In this document: piece after piece, positions 35,119-45,300 of the stretch
Layout: every line of letters starts with the position of its first letter
Numbering within the stretch: position 1 is the first letter of the stretch
From: Thalassocella blandensis
GTDB lineage: Bacteria > Pseudomonadota > Gammaproteobacteria > Pseudomonadales > Cellvibrionaceae
Assembly: GCA_902141825.1 (NCBI GenBank)
Contig: CABFPG010000002.1
Location: 737,810-801,809 of the forward strand
Reading direction: 5' to 3'
Length of the DNA: 64,000 nt
Notes under the pieces: model-generated
The model's input: only the letters and a program-made list of their open reading frames with translations
Told to the model about the DNA's origin: nothing
Database searches by the model: none
Position numbers and translations under genes: made by a program

Positions 35119-35523
35119 ATGCTGATTTTGACGCGCTACATTGGCGAAACAATTCGCATCGGTGATGACGTCTCGCTAACAGTTGTTGGAGTGCAAGGCA
35201 ATCAAGTAAGAATTGGTGCAGATGCGCCGAAAGAAATATCCATCCACCGCGAAGAGATTTATCGTCGTATTCAACGTGAGAAGCAAGGCGGCCAACCTGA
35301 AATTGGAAACCGTGCAGAGCGCTCTGAAAGACACACCGAAAGACAAGACAAGGCTCCATCCAAAAACGCCATGTCATCTGACGACCATGAGTTTACACCC
35401 CACCCTGCAGCGGATCGCTATCCACACCAAAAAAATTCCGCACCGGCATACCCTGAAGCACCCAAAGCCCCAAAAATGCCAAAAGTGATAGTAAAAAAAA
35501 GAAAATTAGTTGACTGTGCTTAA
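35119..35523 (+). CDS. csrA: Carbon storage regulator CsrA/RsmA with long C-terminal extension
   Basis: Residues 1-55 are a complete Csr[45 protein letters not shown], including Leu4 and Arg44 that contact the GGA motif in target mRNAs. Normal CsrA is about 61-65 residues; this one is 134. The extra 75 or so residues are hydrophilic, rich in His, Pro, Lys and Glu, with repeated PKAP and ending in a basic VIVKKRKLV stretch, and look disordered. The protein should bind mRNA leaders and repress or stabilise them. The ATG follows AAGGGG at a normal distance. The extension reads through without frameshift signs. Confidence 0.93.
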   Translation: MLILTRYIGETIRIGDDVSLTVVGVQGNQVRIGADAPKEISIHREEIYRRIQREKQGGQPEIGNRAERSERHTERQDKAPSKNAMSSDDHEFTPHPAADRYPHQKNSAPAYPEAPKAPKMPKVIVKKRKLVDCA

Positions 35524-36324
35524 TTAAACCACAACGCTCCTTTGCGTAAGTACAGTCAGCAAAACTGATTAGCACTAAAAAAGCCCAAACCCTGTTCATC
35601 TGCGCAAGCTAGCTCGCAGAACAATAAAATAGCCGAGTGACTAAAGGTTATTTGATTTGACCTGCCAATATAGAGGCAGGACACGACACCCCATCTCTCA
35701 AAGGGTTTTGATGGATTATGTTGACGCCGATAATCGTTTTTTGAACGCGTTTTATCTTTAAGGGCTTTTTTACCTGACAAACAATCTGATTAGCAGGACG
35801 AATGAGTTCAGCAATCGAAACCCACCCTCTCCATAAAAAACCCAACCCTCACAACAAGAAACTCTGAAAAAGTGGATCAGCGTTTTAGCTAAGCTCAGGC
35901 AAAATAAGTTGTTTTAGCGGCTTTCATTGAAGTTATCATTGAGGATTTCTTAAGCCGTCTTTGAAGCTCCCCTTAAGAATGACGTTGACTTCTTTTTGAC
36001 AATTATTTTGGAGGAGTTTTATTCGAGGGACTTTATTAGAGGGGCTGTCTTGGGCGAGCTTTCTTGAACGGGCTTTCCGTGAATTTTTTAGCAAATTCAT
36101 TAGAGAATTTTGCGCAATCAGAGCATTTCATGGCAATTATTAGGGCTACAGAAAATCAGATCCAATCTCGCCAGCGCCAGCCAAAACCGTACGTCCTGTT
36201 TGTTGGCGGATAATTCTACACGAACACGATCCCGTCTTCCTGTCTAAGAAATCTGTGAGAAAAAAGTGATTTGAGAAAGAAGCCAATCGTTGGCAGGACC
36301 AGCTCCTTTTAGCCTAATTTGATT
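35524..36324. other. Long intergenic region between convergent csrA and csp
   Basis: About 800 bases with no convincing gene. Open frames of 65-74 codons on the minus strand (35556-35845) overlap each other in different frames and have no clear ribosome-binding site. The left part carries CCTGCC...GGCAGG (about 35660-35680), a small inverted repeat. The middle is AT-rich and has no repeats with the rest of the window. It may hold an unrecognised small RNA or decayed coding DNA. Confidence 0.4.
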
Positions 36325-36537
36325 TTATAAACGAGCAACGTCTTCTGCTTGAAGCCCTTTCTCGCCTTCTAAAAGTTCAAACTCTACTTGCTGACCTTCG
36401 GCCAGACTCTTATACCCAGTTCCTCTGATATTGCGATAATGCACAAAAATATCATCAGTGTCTTCACCACGTGTTATAAAACCGTAGCCTCGCGCATTGT
36501 TAAACCACTTTACAGTGCCGAGCTGTCGAGCTGTCAT
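36325..36537 (-). CDS. Cold-shock domain protein (CspA family)
   Basis: A 70-residue protein from the ATG at 36537. ATGAGG 8 bases upstream favours it over the GTG three codons earlier. It has the cold-shock fold with LGTVKWFNNARGYGFI (RNP1 region) and DIFVHYRNI (RNP2), which bind single-stranded RNA or DNA. It is an RNA chaperone; whether it is cold-inducible cannot be told. The first RNP motif has Arg where many Csp proteins have Lys-Gly, and IRGTGYKSL replaces the usual I...GFKSL, so it belongs to a diverged subgroup. It lies 108 bases after the MTI phosphorylase gene. Confidence 0.93.
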   Translation of the reverse strand: MTARQLGTVKWFNNARGYGFITRGEDTDDIFVHYRNIRGTGYKSLAEGQQVEFELLEGEKGLQAEDVARL

Positions 36538-36645
36538 AACGCACACCTCATCTCTTCTTATTAGAATAATGAAAAAAGTCTGCTTAAATTCGATAAATTA
36601 GATCTAAGCTGAGTTGTCGACAGTAGGTTAAAGCCGAAATACTGT

Positions 36646-37380
36646 CTACTGACTTATGCAGAAAGTGTGTAGCACTTCTCTTAATTTAGAATTAAAACAG
36701 CTTAATTGCGCCATAATGGCTTCGATGGTTATCACCTCTTTTGTCACGCCTGCTGCCCAGTTTACGGGCAAACAAATAGAGGCATATGCGATCGAAAGCT
36801 CTCTTGCGAGAGCGGCCTCAGGCATCATTGTCATTCCCACGAGGTTACAACCATCCTGAGCCAATCGTTTTATCTCTGCGGCTGTTTCGAGTCTTGGACC
36901 TTGGGTGCATGCATAAACGCCACCATCCTTACATTGATTTTCTGTGGCCTGTATGGCCAACAATATGCGTTGCTTTAGGTCTCGTGAAAACGGGTATGAA
37001 AAATCTATATGATGCGTTAGCGATGCATTACTGTCGACAAAGGTATGGTCTCTGCCATAGGTGTAATCCACAATTTGATCTGGCAGAACAAAAATCCCTG
37101 GAGGAAAGTCTTCCGTGATACTGCCAACAGCATTCAGGGCGATAATTTCTTCGACCTGCATTTGCTTCAGTGCTGCAATATTAGCGCGATAGTTCACTAA
37201 ATGGGGCAACACATTATGGCTTCCACCATGACGGGCTATAAAGCAGATAACATTCACCCCAATCTTTCCCTTTGTGCAATTCACACTACCGTAGGGTGTT
37301 TCTATCACCTGCTTTTCTGGTGTTTCGATTTCTGGAAAATCGTAAAACCCGGAGCCGCCAATAATACCAATAACCGCCAT
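36646..37380 (-). CDS. S-methyl-5'-thioinosine phosphorylase
   Basis: This 244-residue PNP/MTAP-family enzyme has GIIGGSGFYD (phosphate loop), FIARHGGSHNVLPHLVNYRANIAALK, and the base-binding region NLVGMTMMPEAALARELSI followed by CLPVNWAAGV. The NWAAG stretch, in place of NAAAG, and the shorter length fit the Pseudomonas-type methylthioinosine phosphorylases that salvage methylthioinosine, as opposed to classical MTA phosphorylases. It is the last gene of a psrA-nagZ-mscS-MTI phosphorylase run with 31-37-base gaps, matching psrA-nagZ-MTIP order in Pseudomonas as I remember it. An MTA phosphorylase activity is the alternative. Confidence 0.88.
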   Translation of the reverse strand: MAVIGIIGGSGFYDFPEIETPEKQVIETPYGSVNCTKGKIGVNVICFIARHGGSHNVLPHLVNYRANIAALKQMQVEEIIALNAVGSITEDFPPGIFVLPDQIVDYTYGRDHTFVDSNASLTHHIDFSYPFSRDLKQRILLAIQATENQCKDGGVYACTQGPRLETAAEIKRLAQDGCNLVGMTMMPEAALARELSIAYASICLPVNWAAGVTKEVITIEAIMAQLSCFNSKLREVLHTFCISQ

Positions 37381-37411
37381 TAAAACCTCATGCCGTTAAA
37401 CTTCATCACTG

Positions 37412-38527
37412 TTAATTCGATTCAGCCTGCATATTGATTTTGAGAGGCTCAGCAACATGCAAGGTAGACGTTGGGAATGCGCATTCCGCACCTTCACCTT
37501 CAATAATGTTGATGATTTTCAGTAACACATCCTGTTTGATTTCGTGGAATTCAATCCAATTGGTTGTTTTCGTAAAGGCATACACGAAAAAATCCAAAGA
37601 GGATGATGCGAAACCATTAAAGTTTACAATCAATGTATTATTGGTATCAATTTCAGGGTGGGCCAGCAACATTTCCTTCACTTTAGCGACAATATCCGCC
37701 ATTTTCGCTGCATCGTCATAACGAATGCCAACAGTTTCGTAGATACGTCGATTGGTCATACGTGAGGGGTTTTCCACTGAAATCTGGGTAAACGTCGAGT
37801 TGGGCACATATAAAGGACGCTTGTCAAAAGTGCGGATTCTCGTGAGACGCCAGCCGATTTCCTCTACCGTACCTTCAATATTTTTATCGGGCGAGCGAAC
37901 CCAGTCTCCGACCGAAAATGGACGGTCCAGATACACCATCAATCCACCAAAAAAATTCGCCAGTAAATCTTTTGCGGCAAAACCCACCGCAATACCACCA
38001 ATACCACCGAACGCCAATACCCCCGAAACGCTGTATCCTAAGGACTGTAAGACGATGAGTATCGCCGTGATAATCACCGAAATACGTAACAGTTTCCCCA
38101 ACGCCAAGGCTGTGGTTTTATCCATTGGCTTTCGTAAATACTCGCCACTGCTTAAGTTTTTTTCCGAGCGAGAAATAAACCCATTAATAAACCAGGTTAC
38201 GATGATAATGCCGCCGATATGGCGAATGGTGGGAATGGAATTGAATAAGATTGAATCAGATACCTGCCCGACAATCGTGGCCGCATAGGTTAGCCCCATT
38301 ACCCAGATATACCACTTTACAGGACGCGCAACAGATTCGACTAAGGCATCATCCCACAGGTTTTTTGTCAATTTGGCTTTTTCATTGAGCTTGGCAACGA
38401 ATCGACTGGCCACAAAAGCTGCGATTAATGTTGCCAGCACAACAAAAAACACCTCTATCATCCAAAGATTTTCTCGTCCCGCATAATCGGTTATCCACTT
38501 AAGACTGGATTTCCAAGCACTTTCCAC
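37412..38527 (-). CDS. MscS-family mechanosensitive channel
   Basis: A 371-residue protein from the GTG at 38527. GGAG lies 8 bases upstream; the frame continues 30 codons further but would run into nagZ. It has four or five membrane helices in the first 200 residues, the MscS pore helix in GVLAFGGIGGIAVGFAAKDLLANFFGG, and the beta domain with DRPFSVGDWVRSP followed by VEEIGWRLTRIRTFDKRPLYVPN. It releases solutes on osmotic downshift. It lies between nagZ and the MTI phosphorylase gene, two genes that I recall as adjacent in Pseudomonas, so it appears to be inserted in this lineage. Confidence 0.93.
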   Translation of the reverse strand: MESAWKSSLKWITDYAGRENLWMIEVFFVVLATLIAAFVASRFVAKLNEKAKLTKNLWDDALVESVARPVKWYIWVMGLTYAATIVGQVSDSILFNSIPTIRHIGGIIIVTWFINGFISRSEKNLSSGEYLRKPMDKTTALALGKLLRISVIITAILIVLQSLGYSVSGVLAFGGIGGIAVGFAAKDLLANFFGGLMVYLDRPFSVGDWVRSPDKNIEGTVEEIGWRLTRIRTFDKRPLYVPNSTFTQISVENPSRMTNRRIYETVGIRYDDAAKMADIVAKVKEMLLAHPEIDTNNTLIVNFNGFASSSLDFFVYAFTKTTNWIEFHEIKQDVLLKIINIIEGEGAECAFPTSTLHVAEPLKINMQAESN

Positions 38528-38564
38528 GTTGTTTACTCCGAAATGTTTTATTACTGAACTTTGT

Positions 38565-39593
38565 TTAGACCAAGCCGTATTGGTCAATTTTATGTTGAGT
38601 TGCCAGCCAACGCTCATTGTTTTGTAGTGCAGTCAGCTGAACAAAATGACGTTTCCGCATCCGCTCCAAAGCCGCAAATTCCGCTTTGTATTGCCGCGTT
38701 TCCAGGTATTCAAGAGACTGAATGGCCCCTTCGCGATGATTACATACCAAGGTCACATCGCACCCTGCCTCCAGAGCATGCTGTACTCGGCTGGCGTAAT
38801 CTCCAACTACAGCGGCACCTTCCATCGAAAGGTCGTCACTAAATATTGTACCTTGGAATTTTAAGCGCTCACGCAAATACTGCTTTAGCCAGAATGGTGA
38901 AAACCCCACAGGGTTGGGATCAACGGAAGAAAAAATTACATGCGCTGGCATTATGGCATCCAGTTTGTTCGCCAGCACAACAAATGGACGTAGATCCTGA
39001 GACTCTATTTCCTGCAAGGAACGACGGTCTTTGGGGGATTCTTTATGGCTGTCAGCGGTGACAGCCCCATGACCCGGAAAATGTTTGCCCGTAGCGGCCA
39101 TTCCTGCTTCATGCATGCCCTCGATATATAACTGGCCGAGTTCACATACCAACTTTTGATCAGCAGATAATGAACGGTCGCCAATTGCCAGGCACTTGTG
39201 ATCATCCACATCCAGCACCGGAGCAAACGAAAGATCCATATCATACGCAAGGAGCTCGGAAGCCATTAACCATGCGATATCCTTTGTCAGGCCGCGGGCA
39301 ACTTCAGGCGACTCCTGGTACACATTGCCAAGTTTTTGCAATGGCGGCAGTAATGTAAACCCCTGTTTAAAACGCTGTACTCGCCCACCTTCCTGGTCAA
39401 CGGCCAGCACCAACTCATACCGTACCGAACGAATGGAACGAATCAGTTCTTTTAACTGCTCAGGGCTTTCAAAGTTTCGCGCGAAGAAAATCACGCCTCC
39501 CACTTGAGGGTGACGTAACACTTCGCGATCTTCTTCGCTTAATTCGACACCGGAGATATCAAGCATCACCGGCCCTAGATTTTTATTTGGCAT
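38565..39593 (-). CDS. nagZ: Beta-N-acetylglucosaminidase NagZ
   Basis: This 342-residue glycoside hydrolase family 3 enzyme has AVDQEGGRVQRF, the catalytic loop KHFPGHGAVTADSHKESP with its Asp/His pair, and FSDDLSMEGA carrying the nucleophile Asp. It removes GlcNAc from 1,6-anhydromuropeptides during cell-wall recycling in the cytoplasm, the step that generates inducers of AmpC beta-lactamase. Its start overlaps the end of psrA by 11 bases, so the two are coupled. Confidence 0.97.
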   Translation of the reverse strand: MPNKNLGPVMLDISGVELSEEDREVLRHPQVGGVIFFARNFESPEQLKELIRSIRSVRYELVLAVDQEGGRVQRFKQGFTLLPPLQKLGNVYQESPEVARGLTKDIAWLMASELLAYDMDLSFAPVLDVDDHKCLAIGDRSLSADQKLVCELGQLYIEGMHEAGMAATGKHFPGHGAVTADSHKESPKDRRSLQEIESQDLRPFVVLANKLDAIMPAHVIFSSVDPNPVGFSPFWLKQYLRERLKFQGTIFSDDLSMEGAAVVGDYASRVQHALEAGCDVTLVCNHREGAIQSLEYLETRQYKAEFAALERMRKRHFVQLTALQNNERWLATQHKIDQYGLV

Positions 39594-40227
39594 TGGGGGA
39601 TTTTAACATGCCTGTGATGGGAGGGATCATCATATCTATCGCAGATTTCATCGGTGTATCTTCATGGTAATCCGCATTCAGAATCGCACGAATTGAATCG
39701 AAGCTGGACAAAGTGAAAACCGCAGCGCCCAACATAAAATATAAACGCCAATAAAACTCTACAGTGGTGAGTTCCGGGCAGACTTTGTGGATCAGGCCGA
39801 CACATCGTGAATAGGTAGAACCAAAGGTTGCCACGATATAGTGACGTAAGTGCTCCTGAGACTGCGTATAGGCCAAACTCAGCAAGCGCATGAATATCTG
39901 TGGATCTTCGTGAATTTCCTCTGTGGCTACCAACAAAGTATTGAAGATGCAGGTCAGTAAATCCTCTACCGCAGGGCTTTCCCCTTCTGCACAACTCTTT
40001 TCCAGCTTATCGAGCTCTTTATCCAGCTCCCGACAAAAAGGTGCCATAAAACGATAGAAAACCGCTTGAATCAGCTCCTTTTTTGATCCGAAATGATAGT
40101 TCACCGCAGCCAGATTCACATCGGCCATTCCGGTAATGGTACGTAAAGAAGTTTCAGCAAAGCCGCGTTCGGCGAATAAAATGGTCGCAGAGTGCAATAT
40201 ACGTTCAACAGTATCGTTTTGAGCCAT
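39583..40227 (-). CDS. psrA: TetR-family regulator, PsrA-like
   Basis: This 214-residue regulator has an N-terminal helix-turn-helix (ILHSATILFAERGFAETSLRTITGMADVNLAAVNYHFGSKKELIQAVF) and a helical ligand domain. The sequence and its place directly upstream of nagZ match PsrA of Pseudomonas, a long-chain fatty-acid sensor that controls fatty-acid degradation genes and rpoS. I found no clear PsrA operator in the 120 bases before its start. The gene upstream here is tpsB and not lexA as I recall for Pseudomonas, so the block has been interrupted on this side. Confidence 0.9.
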   Translation of the reverse strand: MAQNDTVERILHSATILFAERGFAETSLRTITGMADVNLAAVNYHFGSKKELIQAVFYRFMAPFCRELDKELDKLEKSCAEGESPAVEDLLTCIFNTLLVATEEIHEDPQIFMRLLSLAYTQSQEHLRHYIVATFGSTYSRCVGLIHKVCPELTTVEFYWRLYFMLGAAVFTLSSFDSIRAILNADYHEDTPMKSAIDMMIPPITGMLKSPNAK

Positions 40228-40349
40228 AGTGATTGTCTCTTTTTAGCTATTATTGGTTTCGAGCAATGTGAGGGGGTTGATCGCTTTCGCAAAAAACGAT
40301 CTAAGCGACATGGAAATCATACCACTAAATAACTTGGCTGAAAAAGGAA

Positions 40350-40382
40350 AGGCTTCGCTCAAACAGCATTTAAGCGAAGCCT
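40350..40382 (-). terminator. Terminator after the tpsA-tpsB operon
   Basis: Arms AGGCTTCGCT and AGCGAAGCCT (40350-40359 and 40373-40382) with a 13-base loop; on the minus strand TTCCTTTTT follows. It lies 18 bases after the tpsB stop. Confidence 0.8.
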
Positions 40383-40400
40383 GATAGGTTTTTTGAATGA

Positions 40401-42320
40401 CTAGAAGGCGTATTGCAGCTCGAAATAAAACTCAGAGGTTGGCGTCTCGTCTTCAAGCTCCCCGACTTTATCAAGAATTGGCGAGGCCGCCATTAGCACT
40501 GCACCGAAATTGCCGTGTTTTATTTTCAATCCTACACCGATGTCCGCCAGCTTGGCCTCAACCGGATCACCTTCGGGTGGCGGCGACCCTCCACTACTTG
40601 GGTCGAACGGAATTTCCAATGGGTTGGTCACACCATAAACCGCATCGGCAAAAAAGTATGGTTGTATCACTTCACGCAGGCTTTTCCCAAACAGCTTCGC
40701 CCCACCAAAGCTTGGAAGCTGGAAGATCCAGTCTGCCCCCAAATACAAGCCATCATCAGACTGCAATCCGTTTACGCCAAATGCTCTTGCACGCGTCGGA
40801 CCGGTCAAGCTTATCTGGTTGACACTGGACAAATTGATTCCGGCATATTGCCCCGAAGTTTTTAACAACATTCTGGTTTCATAGTCGGTAAACGGGATTT
40901 TAGGGAATGAAAGCATGGATAAATCAAAATTGAATATCTCCTCATTCGCGTCCAAATTTAAATCGTCCACATCCAGATTACTTTTCTTGGCACTTGCCAA
41001 ACCAATAGACCCCAGATACAACTGACGTTTTTTCTGATTTAAAATATCAAAATTAAATGATATCGACAGTTTTTGAACATCGTCGTAGTTAATAATCTGG
41101 CCATCTGTCGTGTCTAGTTTTGTTGCAATATCCATGTATTGCATTTGAAGACTGTAATTTTTGACACGGCTTCGTTTGAAAATATATTTAAACGATACGT
41201 CAGCAACTTCAGACTCCCCGGTAAATACATCACCAAAAGATCGAACGGTTCTCGAAACAAAATCATTGGTGGACAGCCCGACTTCAGCTCTAAATCGGGG
41301 GTTCAACAAAAAAGAACTGTAACGCAGAGAACCGTAAGTACTGCCGTCTGGATCATAAGACTGCAAAATAGCGAGATACAATTCATCGCCTGTGCCAAGA
41401 GGGTTGTGTAGTTTAAAGTCCATATAGGCACGATTTCGGCTGGTATTGTCGGAGCCGTGATTATCAAGACGAAAGTTTGCCGAATATCGCTTCTCGTTAA
41501 GTACATTTACTGAAAGCTTGGTGTCTCCCACTTGAGATCCCGGGGAGAAAAAACCTTGCACGGTTACGCCCGGAATATCATTTACCAGATAAAGGGCCTC
41601 TTCCACTTTCCAACTGGTGACAGGTTTGTGGAAATCGTTTTTAAACACCCGAGTGATTTGTTTTTCTGACACACGCTTGGCATTTTCCACTTTCAGCTCA
41701 CCAAGCTCTCCCAGCAATAGCGTCAGTGTGACAACGCCATCACGCACCTGTTGCTCTGGAATGTAGGCTTTTGCCAATATAAATCCATTCTCTCGATAAA
41801 ATCGCGTAATAGTATCTGCAACGGTTTCAATCATCCCGAGCGTAACACCGCGACGACGACGCTGCTCTCGAATAAGAAATACCAGTTTCTGCACTTCTAA
41901 TGGTCCGACGTGCTGACCTTCCGTTTCCTTTTCAATTTGCGCCATTAAATCAGATACTTCGGCTATTTCATCCATCGTATAGCCAGAATCTAAGAACTCT
42001 CCTTCACTCATCAAATCAAAACGAATAGCCTCTACTCGCTTAATTAATTCCTCTCGCGAAATCCCAAGTTCAGGAAATTCAACAATACCTTGAAGACGAA
42101 ACTCTTTGACATTTAGACGAGGCCCAGCTTGAGGATCTGGATCTCTATCTCGTACTGGTGGAATATCCAAATCGAGTAACATCGATTCTTTTTCATATTC
42201 AGGAACTTCATCCACACTGGGCATTTCCAGAAAGCCCTGCGCGAAAACCGTTTTTACCGAAAACAGGCAGGTTAAAACTACCCCGAGAAATAATCCTTTT
42301 TGTTTTTTATGAGCCATCAT
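40401..42320 (-). CDS. Two-partner secretion outer-membrane transporter (TpsB/ShlB/FhaC family)
   Basis: About 639 residues from the ATG at 42320 (the next codon but one is also ATG; the frame extends 15 codons upstream). It has a signal peptide (KKQKGLFLGVVLTCLFSVKTVFA-Q), then periplasmic POTRA domains: POTRA1 around LNVKEFRLQGIVEF and POTRA2 around LGELKVENAKRVSEKQITRVF to DIPGVTVQGFFSPG. A 16-strand-type beta-barrel follows (alternating hydrophobic strands, NFRLDNHGSDNTSR), ending in FYFELQYAF with the C-terminal Phe of outer-membrane proteins. It should recognise the TPS domain of the upstream giant protein and pass it to the cell surface. Gene order tpsA then tpsB, 70 bases apart. Confidence 0.93.
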   Translation of the reverse strand: MMAHKKQKGLFLGVVLTCLFSVKTVFAQGFLEMPSVDEVPEYEKESMLLDLDIPPVRDRDPDPQAGPRLNVKEFRLQGIVEFPELGISREELIKRVEAIRFDLMSEGEFLDSGYTMDEIAEVSDLMAQIEKETEGQHVGPLEVQKLVFLIREQRRRRGVTLGMIETVADTITRFYRENGFILAKAYIPEQQVRDGVVTLTLLLGELGELKVENAKRVSEKQITRVFKNDFHKPVTSWKVEEALYLVNDIPGVTVQGFFSPGSQVGDTKLSVNVLNEKRYSANFRLDNHGSDNTSRNRAYMDFKLHNPLGTGDELYLAILQSYDPDGSTYGSLRYSSFLLNPRFRAEVGLSTNDFVSRTVRSFGDVFTGESEVADVSFKYIFKRSRVKNYSLQMQYMDIATKLDTTDGQIINYDDVQKLSISFNFDILNQKKRQLYLGSIGLASAKKSNLDVDDLNLDANEEIFNFDLSMLSFPKIPFTDYETRMLLKTSGQYAGINLSSVNQISLTGPTRARAFGVNGLQSDDGLYLGADWIFQLPSFGGAKLFGKSLREVIQPYFFADAVYGVTNPLEIPFDPSSGGSPPPEGDPVEAKLADIGVGLKIKHGNFGAVLMAASPILDKVGELEDETPTSEFYFELQYAF

Positions 42321-42390
42321 TAACTTCAAATGTAAATATGAATGAAAAAGGCCAATGGAACACATGCTCCATTGGCCATTAGAGTATTAG

Positions 42391-45300
42391 TTATAGATAC
42401 GAATCTTCGTCAGTATCATCATCATAACGCTGATCTCTCGGCATTAGGATGGAGATATCGTCAAACGAATAGTTGCGCAGATCAGTAAAGACCGCGGGGT
42501 CTACTTGATCAATAGGTTCTACTTCAACCAGTAATTCATTCACCGAACCAAATACCGAGGTATCCGTTAGATCTTCGATTCCGTCAAATCCGTTCGCCGG
42601 GCAAGTGTTAAAACCACAATCTGGTTTAGCACCACGTCCTAGCGGAAGGATAGTACCGGAAGTTCTCACAAACAACATTAATGGTCGGCCAATAGAACCA
42701 AAGGCACCCTCTGTAAGAATATTCACATGATCCGCTACCACATCCGGACGCTCAAACTGGAATCGATTACCTGTTGCAAGTAAATCCCCTTCCACTTCCA
42801 AAGTAATGGTTCCCGTTGTATAACGAGTTGCAATCACGCCACCCGCAGTCATTGCGTTGTTTGTTCCCGCTATTGCAGATTGTTTATTATCGTAGTTCTC
42901 CGTTGTCTGGACCATAGTCACATCGCCGGTGAAATTATAGAGTTTAATATCACCATTATTGCGCAGAGCTGTGATGCTCACATCCCCCGTATTTTCAATG
43001 TTCACCATCCCAGAATTATTGATCCCGTGTAAGTTTCCGATCACAAGTTCCAGTGGGTCGGTGTCGGTCCCAAAACCACTTTCAGTAGCAAAGTCTAAAT
43101 TATAGGAGGTCACATTATTTGCGTCTCCATTACTGTCTGTAATGGCTCCACCACTGACCAATTGGACAGAGCCTTCTTCTGCAGTAGCGACCACCTGTGC
43201 AAGCTGAATATTTCCAGAGGCAATCACTGCGGCAGATTCTACAGCAGCGATAGTCGAACCATTCTGCATTTGCAAACCACCACTCGCCACATCAATGTTT
43301 ACATCATTTGCAGCGATCTGCGTAGCGATAGTAGAGCTACTCTGTAAGTTGATATCCAGACTTCCCTGTGAAGAAAGGGTGCCGTTCAATAACGCACTTC
43401 CGGCATTTATTTGTAAAGACTGGTCATCAACGATAATTTGAGAGCTACCTGCAGTTTGCAATTGGCCACTCAAATTAATCACTGACATTTCCGGTTCAAC
43501 TTCATTACTGGCCAATGTGATAATACCGTTTTGAAGCATGGAACCCGCTTCAAAGAACAATCGTTCCGCATCGATATCTTGCACGGCTAATTGTCCAGCG
43601 GCATTCATCGTCAAAAATTGCGCTTGGAATGTCGTCGCAGTTGCTCCAGTTGAACTCACATTAATAGCACCGTTCTCTGACTTAATGGCTAAATCACCAA
43701 TTGCCGTGATATTTGCCGCTAGTGAAATATCGTCATTCGCCGCCAATGCAATGTTTTCGCCACTAATTAACCCATTATTTCCCTGGGATATAGTGTTGCC
43801 AGAGATCACAATATCGCCACTGACACCTGTACTGCTATTGGTTGCATTAATTGCTCGATCAATGGCAACCGCCCCCGTATTCCCAATAACAGTGATCGCA
43901 TTACCTGAAATATTAGAGGACACCGTGAGGCTATTGCCAATCTCAACACCTTCGCCTTCAATAAATATGGAGTTAATAGCCGACTGAGCATTTTGAATTG
44001 CCACAGCCGCTTCATTTGAAGTTAACACAATGTTGTTAGCGCTAATGGTGCCCGCATTGAGCTCGCTCTGTGAAACAGCGATAAAATCACCGGATATTCC
44101 TCTTCCAACAACCGCCATACCATCGGTATCACTATTCACAATATTGACAGAATTAGCGTTATTAACCACGACCTGACCAAAACTATGGCCAGATCCACTG
44201 AGATCAATCGCTGTGGAGGCATCCGCATTTACGACAAGATCACTGATACTCATTACTCCGGAATCACTTACGTTCCCAGTTACTGTAAAGGTCATTTTAT
44301 CCGCTGAAACGTTACCAAATTGAGTGCCATCGTTATTCGCAAATTCAATCACGCCCTTATCGGTAAGCAAACTAACACTGCCATTTAAAGTATTGGCTTG
44401 AGACAGAGTAATATCACCTTCACTGACCAGAACAAATGCATTATCTGAATCCAGCACACCAGTACTGGTGATATTTCCAGAAGCAATAATATCTACGACT
44501 CCTGCAGGGTTGGTGACACCACTAAACGAAAGATGCCCTTCGTGATCTATGTACGCGTCTCCTAACAGATTTTGCAATTGTAGGCTTCCTGTTTCTAGCC
44601 CTAAACGATTCTCAGAAGTACCAATGCCATCAGTAGATTCAAACACCGCACGATTAGCTTGTATTTGTACATCGCTGTCCACGGCGACTACCGCGAGATC
44701 TGATGCACTGAAACGATTATTTACAATCAGAACACCATCGAGCAACAGCGTGTCCGTGTCAGTATTGTCACCTTCAACCGAAATGCTGTTTTTGTTATCG
44801 AACTCTATTCGAGTCAACGCTCCACTGTCAGCATCTGACAGTTGGAACCAATCTGTCGAAGTAAGGTTTCCGCCATTTAATGTGAGAGTTTCATCCAGAT
44901 TGTTTCGAGTAAGAATCGTCAGCAAGCTGGAGTTCACATTATCCTCAACAGACTCTGAGTCTTTGAATACTACATCGTAGGTGATCAGACTCTCATCAAC
45001 TTGAGTTGAATAAAACAATGTCTCGTTATCGTCATTGGCTTCGTAGGTGGTAGTCGTCGCGCCAACACCGCCGTTAATCACGATATCGTCGTCACCCGCT
45101 CCACCATTAAATACAACCTGTCCACTGGATGTCTCTGGCAATGCAATTGTCAAAGTATCATTACCATTGCCTGCCGAAATCTCTCCAGTTACACCACCTC
45201 CGGCACTGATAACAAAGTTATCCGTCGTATTTCCGCCTTCCAGAAAATTAAACGCATCAAACTCTATAGTGTCGGTACCATTGGTTAGCGTTCCACCGTT

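Noticed and set aside
35556..35845. Two minus-strand frames of 65-74 codons between csrA and csp
   Set aside because: They overlap each other in different frames and neither has a good ribosome-binding site.
42391..43500. Contact-dependent inhibition toxin and immunity pair at the adhesin's C-terminus
   Set aside because: No VENN boundary, no toxin-like domain, and tpsB follows at once with no small gene between.
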